Shown piece by piece: positions 48,701-60,900 of a stretch of DNA of 64,000 nt (its first letter is position 1; the number at the start of each line of letters is the position of its first letter). Where the stretch lies: assembly GCA_963693305.1 (NCBI GenBank), contig OY855914.1:22661972-22725971 (forward strand). Reading direction: 5' to 3'. The notes beneath the pieces are model-generated. The model worked only from the letters and a program-made list of their open reading frames with translations. It had not been told where the DNA came from and made no database searches. The position numbers and the translations under genes are program-made. Origin of the DNA: Meandrina meandrites. Taxonomy: Eukaryota; Cnidaria; Anthozoa; Scleractinia; Meandrinidae.

Positions 48701-50022
48701 ATTAAAACACAAGTTTGTTTTGTTTGGCACATTACGCAACTACATACAGTGCTGGAAGTAATTTTTCTCGCTTATTTTATTAACAATGTGTGGTTCCAGA
48801 AAATATCCATATCCCCCCCACGGCAGGGATTTGGCCTATGACCCCCCCACCCCTCTGGAAATTCCAATTTAGCTTCATACACTGCTTTAAATTTTTGGCT
48901 CTTCATGACCCCCCCTCCTCCCCAGAATTTCCCGGAATGTGGGGGGAGTTTGGATATTTTCTGAAACCACACAATGGAAATAGGAGTGAGTGGACTCCAA
49001 TTCAGTCACTCTTTAAACAAGGGGGGTGGGGGCAGAGGGGCTATAACCGCTCCCCTCCCCAAATGAAAATGTTGGAGGCTCAGCCAGCCCCCCTCCCCCA
49101 CATTTCAGTGCCAAAAATATCACTAGTGCAGCATCAAATTGGTTTCAATTGGTAAAATATTCAATTTTGTGATCTTTTCACAAAAAAAAACAACTCTTTC
49201 AACAAAACTCCTGTCAAAATGCTCCACTGCCTCTGATTATAAACTACAACATATACACACATGTACATGTACATTTGTATAAAGTAATTTTATCCATAAT
49301 CAGCTCACCACTTGCGTATACAGATTTAAAGTTTGACTGAAGATCTGAATCACTAGTAAGCCTATGATGTGGCACTCTGATCTAATTTACATGTGTATAC
49401 CAGCTTATATGTAAATTAAAAGACCAATGATTATTTTATTTACCAGCTTAGTAAGCTTAAATAAACATTTACTGAGATACATGCAGCCCAACAATTTCGC
49501 CTTGAACATTGATTTTTAAGAACATGAATAAATGATATGCTAGAGAGTTACTTTCATATATTGATAACTGAGATTTTTGGGGGCTAGTAAAGCGACCTGT
49601 CGAACTAAAGCTTGACTGAATTTGTCTCGAATCGACAGGAAGCTGTCAATTTTAAAAAATACTTTCCTGAATTGAATGGAAATCTTGAAAGTTCTTTGAG
49701 CACAGTTGTCTACATTCACTTCTCAGATTTAGCACGAATGTACAACTCTTGCGACATCTCGCACAGCGTGAAAGCTTGTATTTTGCAAACGCTCCTGTAC
49801 CTCCATTTTGCAATGCATATCTGATTTATTTGATTCGTATCAGGAAATTATAATTTTCCGGTTTGAACATTCGCCATCAAAACATTGTAAGATTTGCTTA
49901 CCTAATCCAGATTCTTCAATACCAACATGGCCCCAAGAAAGAGATTTGTCCGACAGAACAACGTCAAATGACTTTCCATCAACATTCAATACAGACCGCA
50001 ACACAACGCAACCAGTCGCCAT
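36802..50022 (-). CDS. CERK: Ceramide kinase
   Basis: Twelve coding exons join in phase: 49902-50022, 48310-48555, 46348-46476, 44751-44814, 43702-43847, 43020-43094, 42412-42589, 39665-39745, 38953-39017, 38052-38245, 37320-37549 and 36802-36889. The product is 538 aa; human CERK is 537. It phosphorylates ceramide to ceramide-1-phosphate using ATP. Residues 1-122 form the PH-like region. The diacylglycerol-kinase-type catalytic domain begins at RLLVFINPVGG and has VGGDGMFHEVLNGL around 191-204 and GSTDAIAFCTTG. The CERK-specific CxxxCxxC (CRSGCGVC, 344-351) is intact, as is SCACAKSPEGLSP. The short last exon is identified by RLFARGIEE, which follows VH as in human CERK; a stop at 37307-37309 is intronic. 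Introns carry many transposons. The start ATG 50022 opens the PH-like region. The gene lies head to head with the CDK gene. Confidence 0.95.
36992..37190 (-). repeat. Two inverted copies of the 110-bp satellite
   Basis: The sequence is the reverse complement of the monomer at 11888-12410 (AGGTGGTTCTAACTTTAAGT, ACCATTCAAATGAAAGCTA). It lies in the last CERK intron, 25 kb from the main array. Confidence 0.85.
37755..37895 (+). repeat. Poly-G tracts in CERK intron 10
   Basis: Runs of 8-14 G occur at about 37767-37781 and 37811-37823, with shorter runs after. On the coding (minus) strand these are C runs. Confidence 0.85.
38437..38700 (-). mobile_element. tRNA-derived SINE, second family
   Basis: On the minus strand an A-box-like TAGCTCAGTGG (about 38582-38572) and a B-box-like GAGTTCAATTTCC (about 38548-38530) form the head. 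The body ends with ATTACCGAGCTTAAAATTTA. Related DNA lies at 58140-58320. The motif GATGGTAAATTTTNAGCTCG is repeated on the right side (about 38700). Confidence 0.7.
40699..42334. mobile_element. 1.6-kb TIR element in CERK intron 7
   Basis: Perfect 15-bp ends CAAGGCTGTGCTCTA (40699-40713; reverse complement 42320-42334) are flanked by CTATC on both sides (40694-40698 and 42335-42339). Subterminal GGTCGCCC motifs repeat (40780, 42250-42310). A short minus frame at 41417-41605 is not recognised. Probably a non-autonomous DNA transposon. It ends 77 bases from the exon 7 donor. Confidence 0.85.
42640..42915 (+). repeat. (CAGT)n microsatellite with CAGC interruptions
   Basis: About 250 bases of CAGT/CAGC units with four scattered AATGGGA/T interruptions in CERK intron 6. 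All three plus frames stay open as SQSV repeats and are artefacts. Confidence 0.95.
43130..43172. repeat. Perfect 17-bp-arm hairpin
   Basis: Arms TAGCCTGCGAACGCAGA (43130-43146) and its complement (43156-43172) with a 9-base loop, 35 bases upstream of CERK exon 6 on the gene strand. Confidence 0.9.
44105..44262 (-). mobile_element. tRNA-derived SINE in CERK intron 4
   Basis: On the minus strand GGCAGCGTGGCCTAGTGGTT, then GGGCGCTGGACTTGTAATCT, with a second head-like fragment behind. The same head type is at 59235-59320 (GGCAGGGTGGCCGAGTGGTT). Confidence 0.75.
44897..45170. mobile_element. Possible inverted-repeat element with GTCGCCC motifs
   Basis: Left GATGTCGCCCC and ACATCGCCCCC face right GGGGGCGACGAAAC and GGGGCGATGG, GGGCGACTT. 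Exact ends are unclear. In CERK intron 3. Confidence 0.4.
45615..45800 (-). mobile_element. tRNA-derived SINE, third family
   Basis: On the minus strand: TGGTGCAGTGGTGAGAGCAC (A box), GGCCTGGGTTTGAATCTTGG (B box), then TGTGGGTTGAGTTTGTTTTT. The same family lies at 60295-60720 on the plus strand, where it is split by a MITE. Confidence 0.8.
45917..46320. mobile_element. MITE family A, copy 2 (about 404 bp)
   Basis: Terminal repeats GCTATTTCAATTAACGTTGTC match across both ends with one gap-free run of 20 bases, and the family motifs GTTTGTATCTTTGCACGTGG and CAAGACC follow copy 1 at 25954-26331. Its right end stops 27 bases from the CERK exon 3 donor. Confidence 0.85.
46607..47583. mobile_element. 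977-bp hAT-like non-autonomous element
   Basis: The left end CAGGGCATCTGACAGGATGC and the reverse of the right end (CAGGGCATCTGATAGGGTGC) match with two differences. Subterminal TTCCGCAT repeats occur at both ends. TGAAAA flanks both sides (46601-46606, 47584-47589). In CERK intron 2. No transposase frame. Confidence 0.88.
47901..48249. mobile_element. MITE with perfect 23-bp TIRs
   Basis: GGTAGCGTTCCTTTTAACCA plus three more bases at the left is exactly mirrored at 48227-48249. 349 bp, in CERK intron 2, 60 bases from the exon 2 donor. Confidence 0.9.
48787..48973. mobile_element. MITE with TGTGTGGTT ends
   Basis: The left end TGTGTGGTTCCAGAAAATAT and the reverse of the right end TGTGTGGTTTCAGAAAATAT differ at one base. 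The inside is C-rich. In CERK intron 1. Confidence 0.88.
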
Positions 50023-50116
50023 GTTTCTTCTTTTGCCGCAAGGAACTGGTTTCCAGGACTTCTCTTGATGGAATCAGGCCAATCCGGTTTATAGAGGAGG
50101 AAGTGAAGAGTAGTCG

Positions 50117-50908
<792 letters not shown>

Positions 50909-51707
50909 AAGGTCGCGCAGGACCCTTGCTCATTAATAAATTCATTAGCCAAATTTCTTGAGGGGGTGTTATCTTGTAAAGCTTTAATTCTCCGAATTTT
51001 GAACATCAATTCCTCTAAATCTTATCAAGGATATTAGGGGATGATTGAACTACATCATGGTTGTAGTTTTAATGGCAGCTCGCCGGTTACGGTGATGTTT
51101 CAAGCTCTCAAAGCTTAACTGCAGATAATGCGATTTTGTGTCCAAGTTTTCTGCTAGAATAGCGCACCAAATTAAATGACTACACAACCTAGAGATAAAT
51201 CATAACCTCTTTTGTGCCCTGACAGAAAGGCATTTCTCGAATTCATAAATTCCTAGAAGTTATTGACTTGTAAAAGAGTAAAACTGTGAATTCTTATCTT
51301 TTTTTTGAAAGGGAGTTTGGTAAATTCGCTTCTGTCAGGGCACAATAGAGTACACCAAGTTTATGTTCCTCGCGAATCAACTCCCGAAATTCTGTATCGG
51401 TGGAGAAAAGTTGGACACAAAATTGCAGGTTTTGCCGCTTCCGAAGACCTTCCGAGTCAGTGTTTACAACAACCGTGCGCTTTATTCGAAGCTTCGAATC
51501 TAATTATGCTGAATTATGATAATTCGCTACGTTCCAGCGCACGGGACACAAAGCGGAGAACAATAACGTGTAATTACTTATACAAAGAACTTTAAGAAAT
51601 ATATTCTCATGAATATTTCTATTGTTGTCGGCTTCAGTCGTCGCAGTTCATGGATACTCTTAAAATACAATGCATACATAATTATAGCAAGGGTCCTGCG
51701 CGACCTT
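50909..51707. mobile_element. 799-bp TIR element between CERK and CDK
   Basis: Perfect 22-bp ends (50909-50930 and 51686-51707, starting AAGGTCGCGCAGGACCCTTG). TTAA-like bases adjoin each end (TTTTAAGG, CCTTTAA). It contains the smaller MITE at 51212-51345. Confidence 0.88.
51212..51345. mobile_element. Nested MITE, 16-bp perfect TIRs
   Basis: TTGTGCCCTGACAGAA (51212-51227) and its complement (51330-51345) enclose 134 bp wholly inside the 799-bp element, so it inserted later. Confidence 0.88.
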
Positions 51708-51889
51708 TAATAAAGACCTCTAGTTTCTTGGTGACTGTCCTGAAGGAGTAATTTTCTCAAGCAATTCAGGGCTGAAATTATGCGTTATGCGTGACCATTT
51801 CGCCTGACATCTGCGCCAATCAAAATGAACATAATCCCATTTACCAAAAGGTGTCAATCGCCTTACGCGCATTGCATTGTGGGCAATTC

Positions 51890-51898
51890 AATATGGCG
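51890..51898 (+). promoter_or_regulatory. Possible YY1 site near the CDK start
   Basis: AATATGGCG fits the YY1 core AAnATGGCG and lies 39 bases upstream of the proposed CDK start codon. Such sites sit at the start of many animal housekeeping genes. Here ATGGCG also opens a 15-codon upstream frame that ends at TGA overlapping the proposed start codon. Confidence 0.35.
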
Positions 51899-51936
51899 AT
51901 AGCTGAGGTACTCGGTCGGCGAAGCGTTTCCCAAAC

Positions 51937-54900
51937 ATGAGCGATAAACAAAGGGATCAGCTCTTTTCTGCATCTTCGAAAGGTATGAAACATTATCTTG
52001 ACTAATGCCTTCACCTTCTTACAGTGTAATACTTATAATTGAAGCTTGGATTTTTGCCTGATTGTCGAGTTCGGGGCGGTGCTTCTAGAATTTCGCACCA
52101 GTGTAGTGTCAAAATTTTTTTCCTATGGCTAATCGATTTTGTCTAAGTCCGTGGACAGGAAATAACATTTGCACACACCCAGAGAAGTGTGAGTAACAGC
52201 AGTTAACGTCATTTGTCTAGATCGCCATGCCGATTTATATACCAGAAGCAAAACACTGCAATTTTTTTTTCCTGGGAGTCTGTTACATTTCGTCTCTGGT
52301 GCTTTAATAACTTTGCAATTAGCCGCCGACTCACCTTTAGGAGACTACAGTACCGTTGAAAATTTCTATTGTTTGCAAGATTACTGAAATTCGGCGTAAG
52401 TTATTTAAAATCGGAGAGAAGGAATTTCCGATTCGTGATAAACATGCGACATTGATTTGGGTAAAGTTCATATTTTGCTTTTCAATAATTTTAGACTTTT
52501 GCGGCGACGTCCAAAGTTGTTGACTGAAGTAAAGTTGCAGCCACTCTATGGCTTGAAGCTTTGTGCGTTTACCCAGGAGTTAAAAAATCGGGGATGAGGA
52601 GAATTAAACGAGCTCTTTCATTGAAAGGCAAGGGAACTGATGACACCCTTTCTGAGCTCGCCGAACAAATGTCATTTGAAGTGAACGGGAAAGATAATGG
52701 TAAGTTTGAAATTATTGTCATGTTATCCTCCTGCTTATCGTCTGCTTGCAAATCATGTATAAGCTAAAGCTTAATCGATGTTTGTTAAAGCATATCATAC
52801 TAGCTAGAAGTTCCAAATACATCACTTCTATTCATTAAAACTGTATCATTTGTGGACGGTAGATATTTTTTCGCCGCAAACTGTAGAGTAATATTTTATA
52901 GCAAATGATAGTTAATTGTATACAGAGTCGAATAGGCCTCAAGAGATCTGTTTGAAGCTCGATTTCGATCAATATATAAACGCGAGTTGTAATATATAAT
53001 TCTAATCCCGTTTTTACGACGTTAAGATAAATATATTTGCAGTTGCGTAAGTATAAAAGTTTGATATTGATGCGTTGTATCTCAAGCATTGCTTCAAACT
53101 CTGTGTTCTTGTGTCTAATTTTGAAGCTCGTTGTTGTTAACGCGAAACAGAATTGGAATTACTTTGTGTTTACAGGATGAATGCTTGAATAAACAGAAAA
53201 GCGATTTGATTTCTCGTTACATATAATTTCCTTCACATGCGTGCGTCTATTTTGAATCTTGCGAAGCAAGCTTTCGTGTCGTGCGTGTAACTATTTTATC
53301 GCCCTCGTTACAAAAAGCTTCACCTATTGACAAAGAGAGACCTTGTGGTCTCACTTCCTGAGGACGAAGTTCCGAGGTTTTTGCGGGTATTAGCATAATT
53401 TTCTGTCAATATTTGTCGTACATTGATCACCTTTAGTGAGTCGAAAAAACAATAAACAGGCATCATTCGAGATACTGGGTTCTGTTTCTCGTACACAAAG
53501 GTTAAAGGTGTATAATTTCGCTCGAACACGGTTGTCATCGTGTCAAATCAAACACCAATTTTGCAAAGAAACTCGCGATAGATTTGTTTCCTCCTAAGAT
53601 ATTTTTGTTTAAGTTAAACGTTTTCAGTGTTACTTCGATTTGCTTTTAGGAACAATTAACAATAATTTGAAATAAACAGCACCGTAAAATTTATTCTAAT
53701 CAATTTCTTTAATTTTTACATGCGAGCTTCATGTGCAGTGTAACTTGACGTTGAAGACATTAATAATTGATGCTTGTGGGAAAAAGAAATGTTCGTTTTG
53801 ACAGAAATTGTATCCATCCTGAAATTTGAGAGATAAGATAGTAGATTTTTGAAATCCATGTTGTTTTCTTAAAAAATAAAATAATAATAAAAAATATTTA
53901 AAATGCATTGAGGACATTACCAAAAAAAAAACTTAATTTTTGCAAAACTGTAAATAGAGAAAATGCTTAAATTTCTTTCTGTTATTATTGCAAGAAAATC
54001 TTGTTTAACTCTATGGTTTTGCTCCATCTTTGTCAAGATATTTTTGAAATCAAGATTAATTTTCATAAAAATGAATACATGGAAGTATGAATAATAATTT
54101 GTTTTTTTCTTGGTAATATTTGCAACATTTTATAGAAGAACAGCATATTTATCTACATATGCAGTGTAAAAAAATTAAATTAATGGAGTTTGACATTGAC
54201 TTTGTATTAATGTACTTGCGAGACATTTGTCTGGTCCCTTTTGACAAAATCACTCTTATCGAGACTACTGACATGGAAAACGAGCCACATGTCTAAGAAG
54301 ATTTAGAAAGTACACTACAGATATGTACATATAAGAGTGGAAATCAATCATCTTGGTTTGCAAACAGAAGGAATTGATCTAAAAAAGTACATTTAAAGTG
54401 ATTTGAAATAGCGTTACTTGACTGGTTGAACAAAAAGTTAAGTGTGTTAAAAACGTCAATAGCATTTGCATTGAAATTGATTCAATGCATATGTTACAGG
54501 TCAAACTTAGCTTCAGGTCATTTTTTTCAGTCTAGTTTATTTTTCAAGCTGGGACCATTTTGGTCGCTATGGCGAGTGAAAATAAAATTTGGCGACTAAA
54601 TTTAATTCCACAAAGGTCGCCAATTTGACCACCAATGCAGTGCAACTGAAAGGGCTGGCTAGGCATCAATTTTTTTTTTCTTGCAGTTCAATTACTAAGC
54701 CAAACAAATTAAATTTGCCCGCAAAATTTTTAACTTTCCATTTACATTTATTTCAATTGACTATCTTACTTATAATCTGTTTGCATTAAGGATACATCAT
54801 GGCTCAGGCTCCTAATTGCATTGCATGATGTCTTTGATCGCGGAGCTTGAAAACCACATTATTTTACCTTTCCATTATTTTAGTGTTCTGTACAAGAAGT

Positions 54901-57900
54901 AACTTGTTTTAGGTGTTTATCTACATGTACCTTACATGGCAATGGAACAGTGCAACAAAAATACTCTTCAGTGCAAACAGAAAGACCTTCAAACAATTTT
55001 ATCATCATAGTTAAATAAGGAAGGTGTCCTGCTTTAAAAATGCTTTGCTTTTGGTGACCCAAATTTTTCTAGTGGCGAGCAATTTTACAAAAGGAGCTCA
55101 CTAAGCTTGGAGCACTGTTAAGTAAGTTTATTGGCAGAAAATTAAATTAAAACACCTCCCCTCCCTCACATAGGTTGAAAAAATAAAAACCTAGGTTAAA
55201 AATACTTTAACCTGAATTTAAATTTGACTAGTGTAACATACTGTATACATTTATATAATGTGTGTTCAATTTTTTTGCACCAGATGTAACAATTAAAAGG
55301 TTAACTTGCATTTTTCTGTCCACTTGATTACTGTTTGTGATGAGGCTGTAGTTACATTTTGTGTAAACAAACTATTATAGTATTAGGCATATAGTGAAGT
55401 CTGTTGTAACAGACACTCTGACTCTAGCATGGATGTAGCTAAGATTTCCAACAGCCAAAATTTTGTGATCACAGGCAGAAAATTTGGGTCACATTAAAGA
55501 GAAAGAGCTAACCAGACATGGTCTTTCAGCCGGACTGAAAATCAAGTCCTCAGGTGGTTATTTTTTCTGCCTTCCACCTATTATCTACATCCCAGTCTAG
55601 TTAAGTGTGACTGGGTAATGAGATTTCGACACTTGTCAAATTACACTAGGTCATTAACAAAGTGTGTGTTACATTTACTTGTTGGTAGCAAAGGCTGGGC
55701 AATAATTTTTAATGTAAAATTATTTGTTTAGGGTTTGATCACCAGAATGGGCCGATGAAAGATGAATTTGATGGTGGAGTAGAGACGGCTGATGAATTTC
55801 TTCAAGTCCCTATGAGAAAACCAAGGTCAAAATCAGTAAGTACACATTGCATTTCCCCCTTAAAATTAATGTTTTAGGCTAAATGCATGTAAAGTAAGAG
55901 GGGGGTGAATAGGGGTACCCAAATCTGACGATCCATGCTATTTTTTGGCCGAATCCGTCAATCCACCACTATTTTCGTTTTGATCCGAATCCACATTACT
56001 TGAAAAGTTTGTGTGGTATAGTTTTACTACAAGATCCTGCAACGAACGGTAGATGTTGCTTTTATGCAAATTTTGTTAACAAGTTTCGTTTTATCACTTG
56101 TTAGTGTGGCAATTCTGCCAATAATTATACTGACAAAGATGGACTAATAAAAGTGATCTGAACTGGTGTTTTGGTATCTACAATCTGAACTTCCTGACAT
56201 TAAGAGTCCAGACTCCAATCTGCTGTTCTTTCGAAATGCGCTCAATGTATCGTAAAAAGCTGCAATCCATAAGCATTTTAAGGTCAAATCGGTTGATTAA
56301 TGAGCCTGTTCATCCTCCTCAATTAGAAGATTTGATGGCTTAATGGTTTGTGCACACAACTCGGTGTTGTGTGCATTGGGCAGGCACTTTACCACAGCTT
56401 ATATATACATGTAATGCCTCTCTTAACCTTGGTATATATTTTTGGGTACCACCAAATAAAATGCTTGGGATAACCCTGTGATGGACTAGCATCCCATCCA
56501 GGGGAGAGAAGGGAAACTCCTTGTCACCTTAGAGGCCCTGCCAGGGTAAATTCTGACAAGCGACATGGGCCAAAAAGTAGCGACAGCGCTCAAACAAAAT
56601 AGCGACAAATGCCTGACGAAGCCAAATGTATGTCGCTAAATTTCTGACAGCGTTGTGTAGCCTTGACAAAACGCCGACACGAGACATTTTAAAATTCCGA
56701 CAAGCGACCTGGGACACCCCCCTGGCAGGGCCTCTATACTACTGAAGCTGGAAATCAGTATTCAAGCACTAAACTGATGAGTCCCCCCCCGAGATGACTG
56801 GGCAGCTTTCTAATATAACTGGTATTCTGCAAAAAAGAAAAATATATATACCATGTGCACCCCTCCTAAGAAAAATACTGGATCCATCCCTGCCCTGCTT
56901 TAGAATTTTTATGTTTTATCTTACTTACTTACTTAATATATTTTTTTTCCTTTGTTTTAAACTCATTATCATACATTACCATACCCAAAAGCAAAGGAAA
57001 ATAAAATTTGAACCAAGGATAAAATTGAACCACAACAAAAACAAGTTTGCAAAATGGAGGAAGCCTGCTACAGGTTTTGGACAGGTGGAACCTGCAGGTG
57101 GATGGGAAACAATTATAAAATAGTCATGATAGGAAAAAAAGTAATATTAAATTTTAATATTATACATGTAAGTTGTGAAAGCCAAGCTAAGTACATAATG
57201 AACAGAGGTTCTGAATTTCAAACGCTTAAGGTACTTTCTATATGTACTTGTAATGTTTTTGGATGGCTTTTGTTTTTAATACTCGTATCAATGTAAAAAT
57301 ATTGATTTCATTCTTACTAGCTTTTGGTTAAAAATAATATTGTAAGTTGCATTTTGTGAATAATAAAACTGTTAATATCAACATCTAAGCCCTTTAATCA
57401 GACTGTATTCATAACTGTTTGAAACATGGCCTCCTTATTAGAAAGATAATGCCTTATGAATTTCCAGTTGTAGAGAAAATTGTCTTATCGATGCAGATCT
57501 GTAAGTCAGTATAGAAAAACAGTTGAAAAAATAAAATTTGACTCGAATTACAGTGAAACAGTCGTAACTGAACTAAATGTAAGTTCTGTTTAATTATTAA
57601 TTAGTTTAAAAGGGAACTGTCTGAGTTTTTATGCAACTTATTATATCTGGTGTTTAACATTTTGCCAAGAAAGAGTTTTCATGCGTTGTCTTAGAAAATT
57701 GCGTGTGAGGATTAAGGAGAGAAGAGTTTAAATCCTTTTTTTTCTACATTGCAGACGGTCTCTGCACCAACTGGCTCCAACAAACGGCTGTCATTACCCG
57801 TTCTTCATTATGGGACATCAATGAATGACATTTCCATGAGAAAAAGCCCAGCCCACAGAACAAGAAGTTCAACGGAGTTTGGCTCATCAAAGAGTCCTCC

Positions 57901-60900
57901 GTATGGCAGCGAACAGCACCTCAGTCGCCGGAGTAGGAGAATGTCTCTTGTAAGTCTTAACATTTAAACATGGAGCAATCCTATAATTATAACAAGGCTG
58001 AACTGTTCAGGCTGTAAAGCCACAAATTCCAGTGGGTCAATGTCATTTATTGGGAACTGAAATCAACTGGATTTTGGTGTGGTGTGATTCGAACATGTCT
58101 TGTTTTCTAAACTAAAAGTAGATTTAAATCGGAGCAAGAAATATGTAGAAAGATGGTAAATTTTAAGCTTGGTAATGAAATGTGAAAGATATGGAATATT
58201 CAATGTGTCCCGAGCGTGGTACAAAGTAAAATCTGAGTCCCAGACAGGAATTGAACCCATGACCTCCAAAACACTGGGTTGGTGCTCTATTTACTGGGGG
58301 CACTCTGTTTCATGTTGAATAATTCATCTTTCACAAGAAATAATTATTGTATTGTTATGATATGATATGTGATATATGATATGAGGTATGATATGATATG
58401 ATATGATGTGATATGATATATGATATGATATGATGATACATGATATGATATGATATGATAATGTGATGTGATGTGATGAGATGTTGTTAATTTCACTCAT
58501 AAATGAAAAAGGAAAATGTGCGGAGGTCTTCTGTTTTGATGGCCATTACTCTAACACGACATTTTAAAATTGAAGCCAACAAAGTGCTAGAGGGGGCCTT
58601 TTGTAGGCTCGCTCCATGTTTAATGTAACAGACTGAAGCTTTTAATCCTCTCTCAGTTAGCTATAATTAAAACTTTGCTTTTTAAACAGTCTGAACTTGG
58701 CTATGGCAAAATGGAAACTTATGTCAAGTTGGACAAATTGGGTGAGGTACGTATGTCCAGGATTTAGATTATAACTTATTTGCTGTGGCATAAAATGTTA
58801 TTCAAAATGAAACACTTTGCTAATGGATATAACAGTTATTTGAATTTTAATTTTAGTGACTTTTGTTTCATTTCCTTTTGCTAGGGTACATATGCAACGG
58901 TGTTCAAGGGAAAAAGCAAGTAAGTGAAGTAAAAATGTCTAGGTACACATTTTACACGACAATGACATCCCAAAGATGTTGAAATATCATATATTATTTT
59001 CGTTAATTTTTTTATTGAAAATAAATGTACAAAATTTTAAGTGATGGTCAATTTTTATTACAGGCTAACAGATAACTTAGTTGCATTAAAAGAAATTAGA
59101 CTGGAACACGAGGAAGGAGCTCCTTGTACAGCTATTAGAGAAGGTATGTGATCAATGTTTGCTAAAACACATGGAATGTGACTTCAAAATCATGCTCATA
59201 CACAGATCAAATTGGACCAGATATTTAAGTATCAGGAGGAGGCAGGGTGGCCGAGTGGTTTAGGGCGCTGGTGTTGTAATCCGAAGGTCCCGGGTTTAAG
59301 CCCTCCACCCTGCCTGTTCTCAGTCGTCCTGAGTTCAAATCCTCAGTCACGCTCTATATAGTAGCCAGCCGGTCTGCCTCCTGCCAGTTGGGATTTTTAA
59401 CCATGTCATATTTCATTTGAAATATTTGTTTCCTCTGTTTCAGTGGCATGCCTGCAAACTAGCTATCTCGAAGCTAAGTGCATGACCACTATAAACAACA
59501 TTTACATTTTTACATTTTTTTTTACAAGTACTGTAGCACTAAATTTGGGATAAATCAGCACGAGTAAATTTTCCAAAGACTACAAATTGCACTCGCCCTA
59601 CGAGCCCATGCAATTTGGTTAGCCCTTGAAAAATTTATTTGTGTGGCTGATATATTCCAAATTGCACTCAAAATCATGTGATTACAGCTTTTTCATTTGT
59701 TTCCTCATACTCAGCAAGCCAAGACATGTTTATATCTCAGAGTTCATTAATTTACATTCCAAAAGTTAAAACATACATGTATTTTTTTTTTAGTTTCTCT
59801 TTTAAAGGATTTGAAGCATGCAAATATTGTGACTCTGCATGACATTGTTCATACGCCCAAGTCTCTGACGCTAGTTTTTGAATATCTGGTGAGTGTTATT
59901 TCAACGTACGTCATAAATAACCTTACATGTAACAATGCATGAAATGGTGGCCTAATGATAAGTGCGCTGGGTTCCTGATCGGGCAGTCCAGGTTGGAGCC
60001 ATGGCTGGGGTCATTGTGTTGTGGTTTTGAACAAGACACTTAACATGAGGTTTTTCTGGTACCTCTCTGCACCCAAGTGTATAAATGGGTACTGACAAAT
60101 TTAATGCCACCACAGGCTAGGGGTAACCCTACAATGGACTAGCATCCCATCCAGGGGGGAGTACTGAAATTGGGATAAGCTCTGGCCTGATTGGCCACTT
60201 GGCCAATGCAGACTTAACCTGTATCACCACGTGCGATAAGCACATGGTGACTCTCACAGGTGCCAACCCTTGCTACCTTGAAGCTTCTGTGGAAAGTGGG
60301 GATGGTGTAGTGTTGAGGGCACTCGCCTCCTTCCAATGTGGCTGGGGTTCAATTCTGGCCAGCTGCCAAATGTGGGTTGAATACGCCATTTCCGAGTTAC
60401 CCTTTGCCTCTGTTTCAAAACGAGTCTAGGTGCGAAACCATTCATATGAAAATGAGTTTCACCTTCACGTCCATTTTCATGCAAATCAAAGTCATTTTCA
60501 TTTCAATGGTTTCGCACGTAGACTCGTTTTGAAATTGAGGCAAACGGCAACTCGGAAATGGCCTATTTGTTTTTGGTTCTTGCATGCCTTGTTCTGAGGG
60601 TTTTTCTGAAAAACCAACATTTCCAAGTTCCAATCACTCTGGATAGAGGCACCTGCATGAAAACCAGCTAGAGCTGACGTGGCTTCCAGCTTTCCCCTCC
60701 TCTTCCTTGCCCACACTTGACTTAAGTACTTTAATTAGTAAATTTGTTATTCACATGTAAGTTATTATTATTTTTTTGTTAACTAAAACACATACACCTA
60801 TGTTCTGCCTTTAGGAAAAAGATCTCAAACAATATATGGATGATTGCGGAGGAATAATGAGTATGAACAATGTCAGAGTAAGTGAAGGTTTTTCTTGTAA

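Noticed and set aside
54545..55095. TIR element in CDK intron 2
   Set aside because: GGTCGC and GGCGAC motifs face each other, but the two ends do not match well enough to define borders.
59235..59320. Functional tRNA gene
   Set aside because: The acceptor stem closes, but the internal layout is irregular, related heads are attached to SINE bodies, and a SINE-like body follows.
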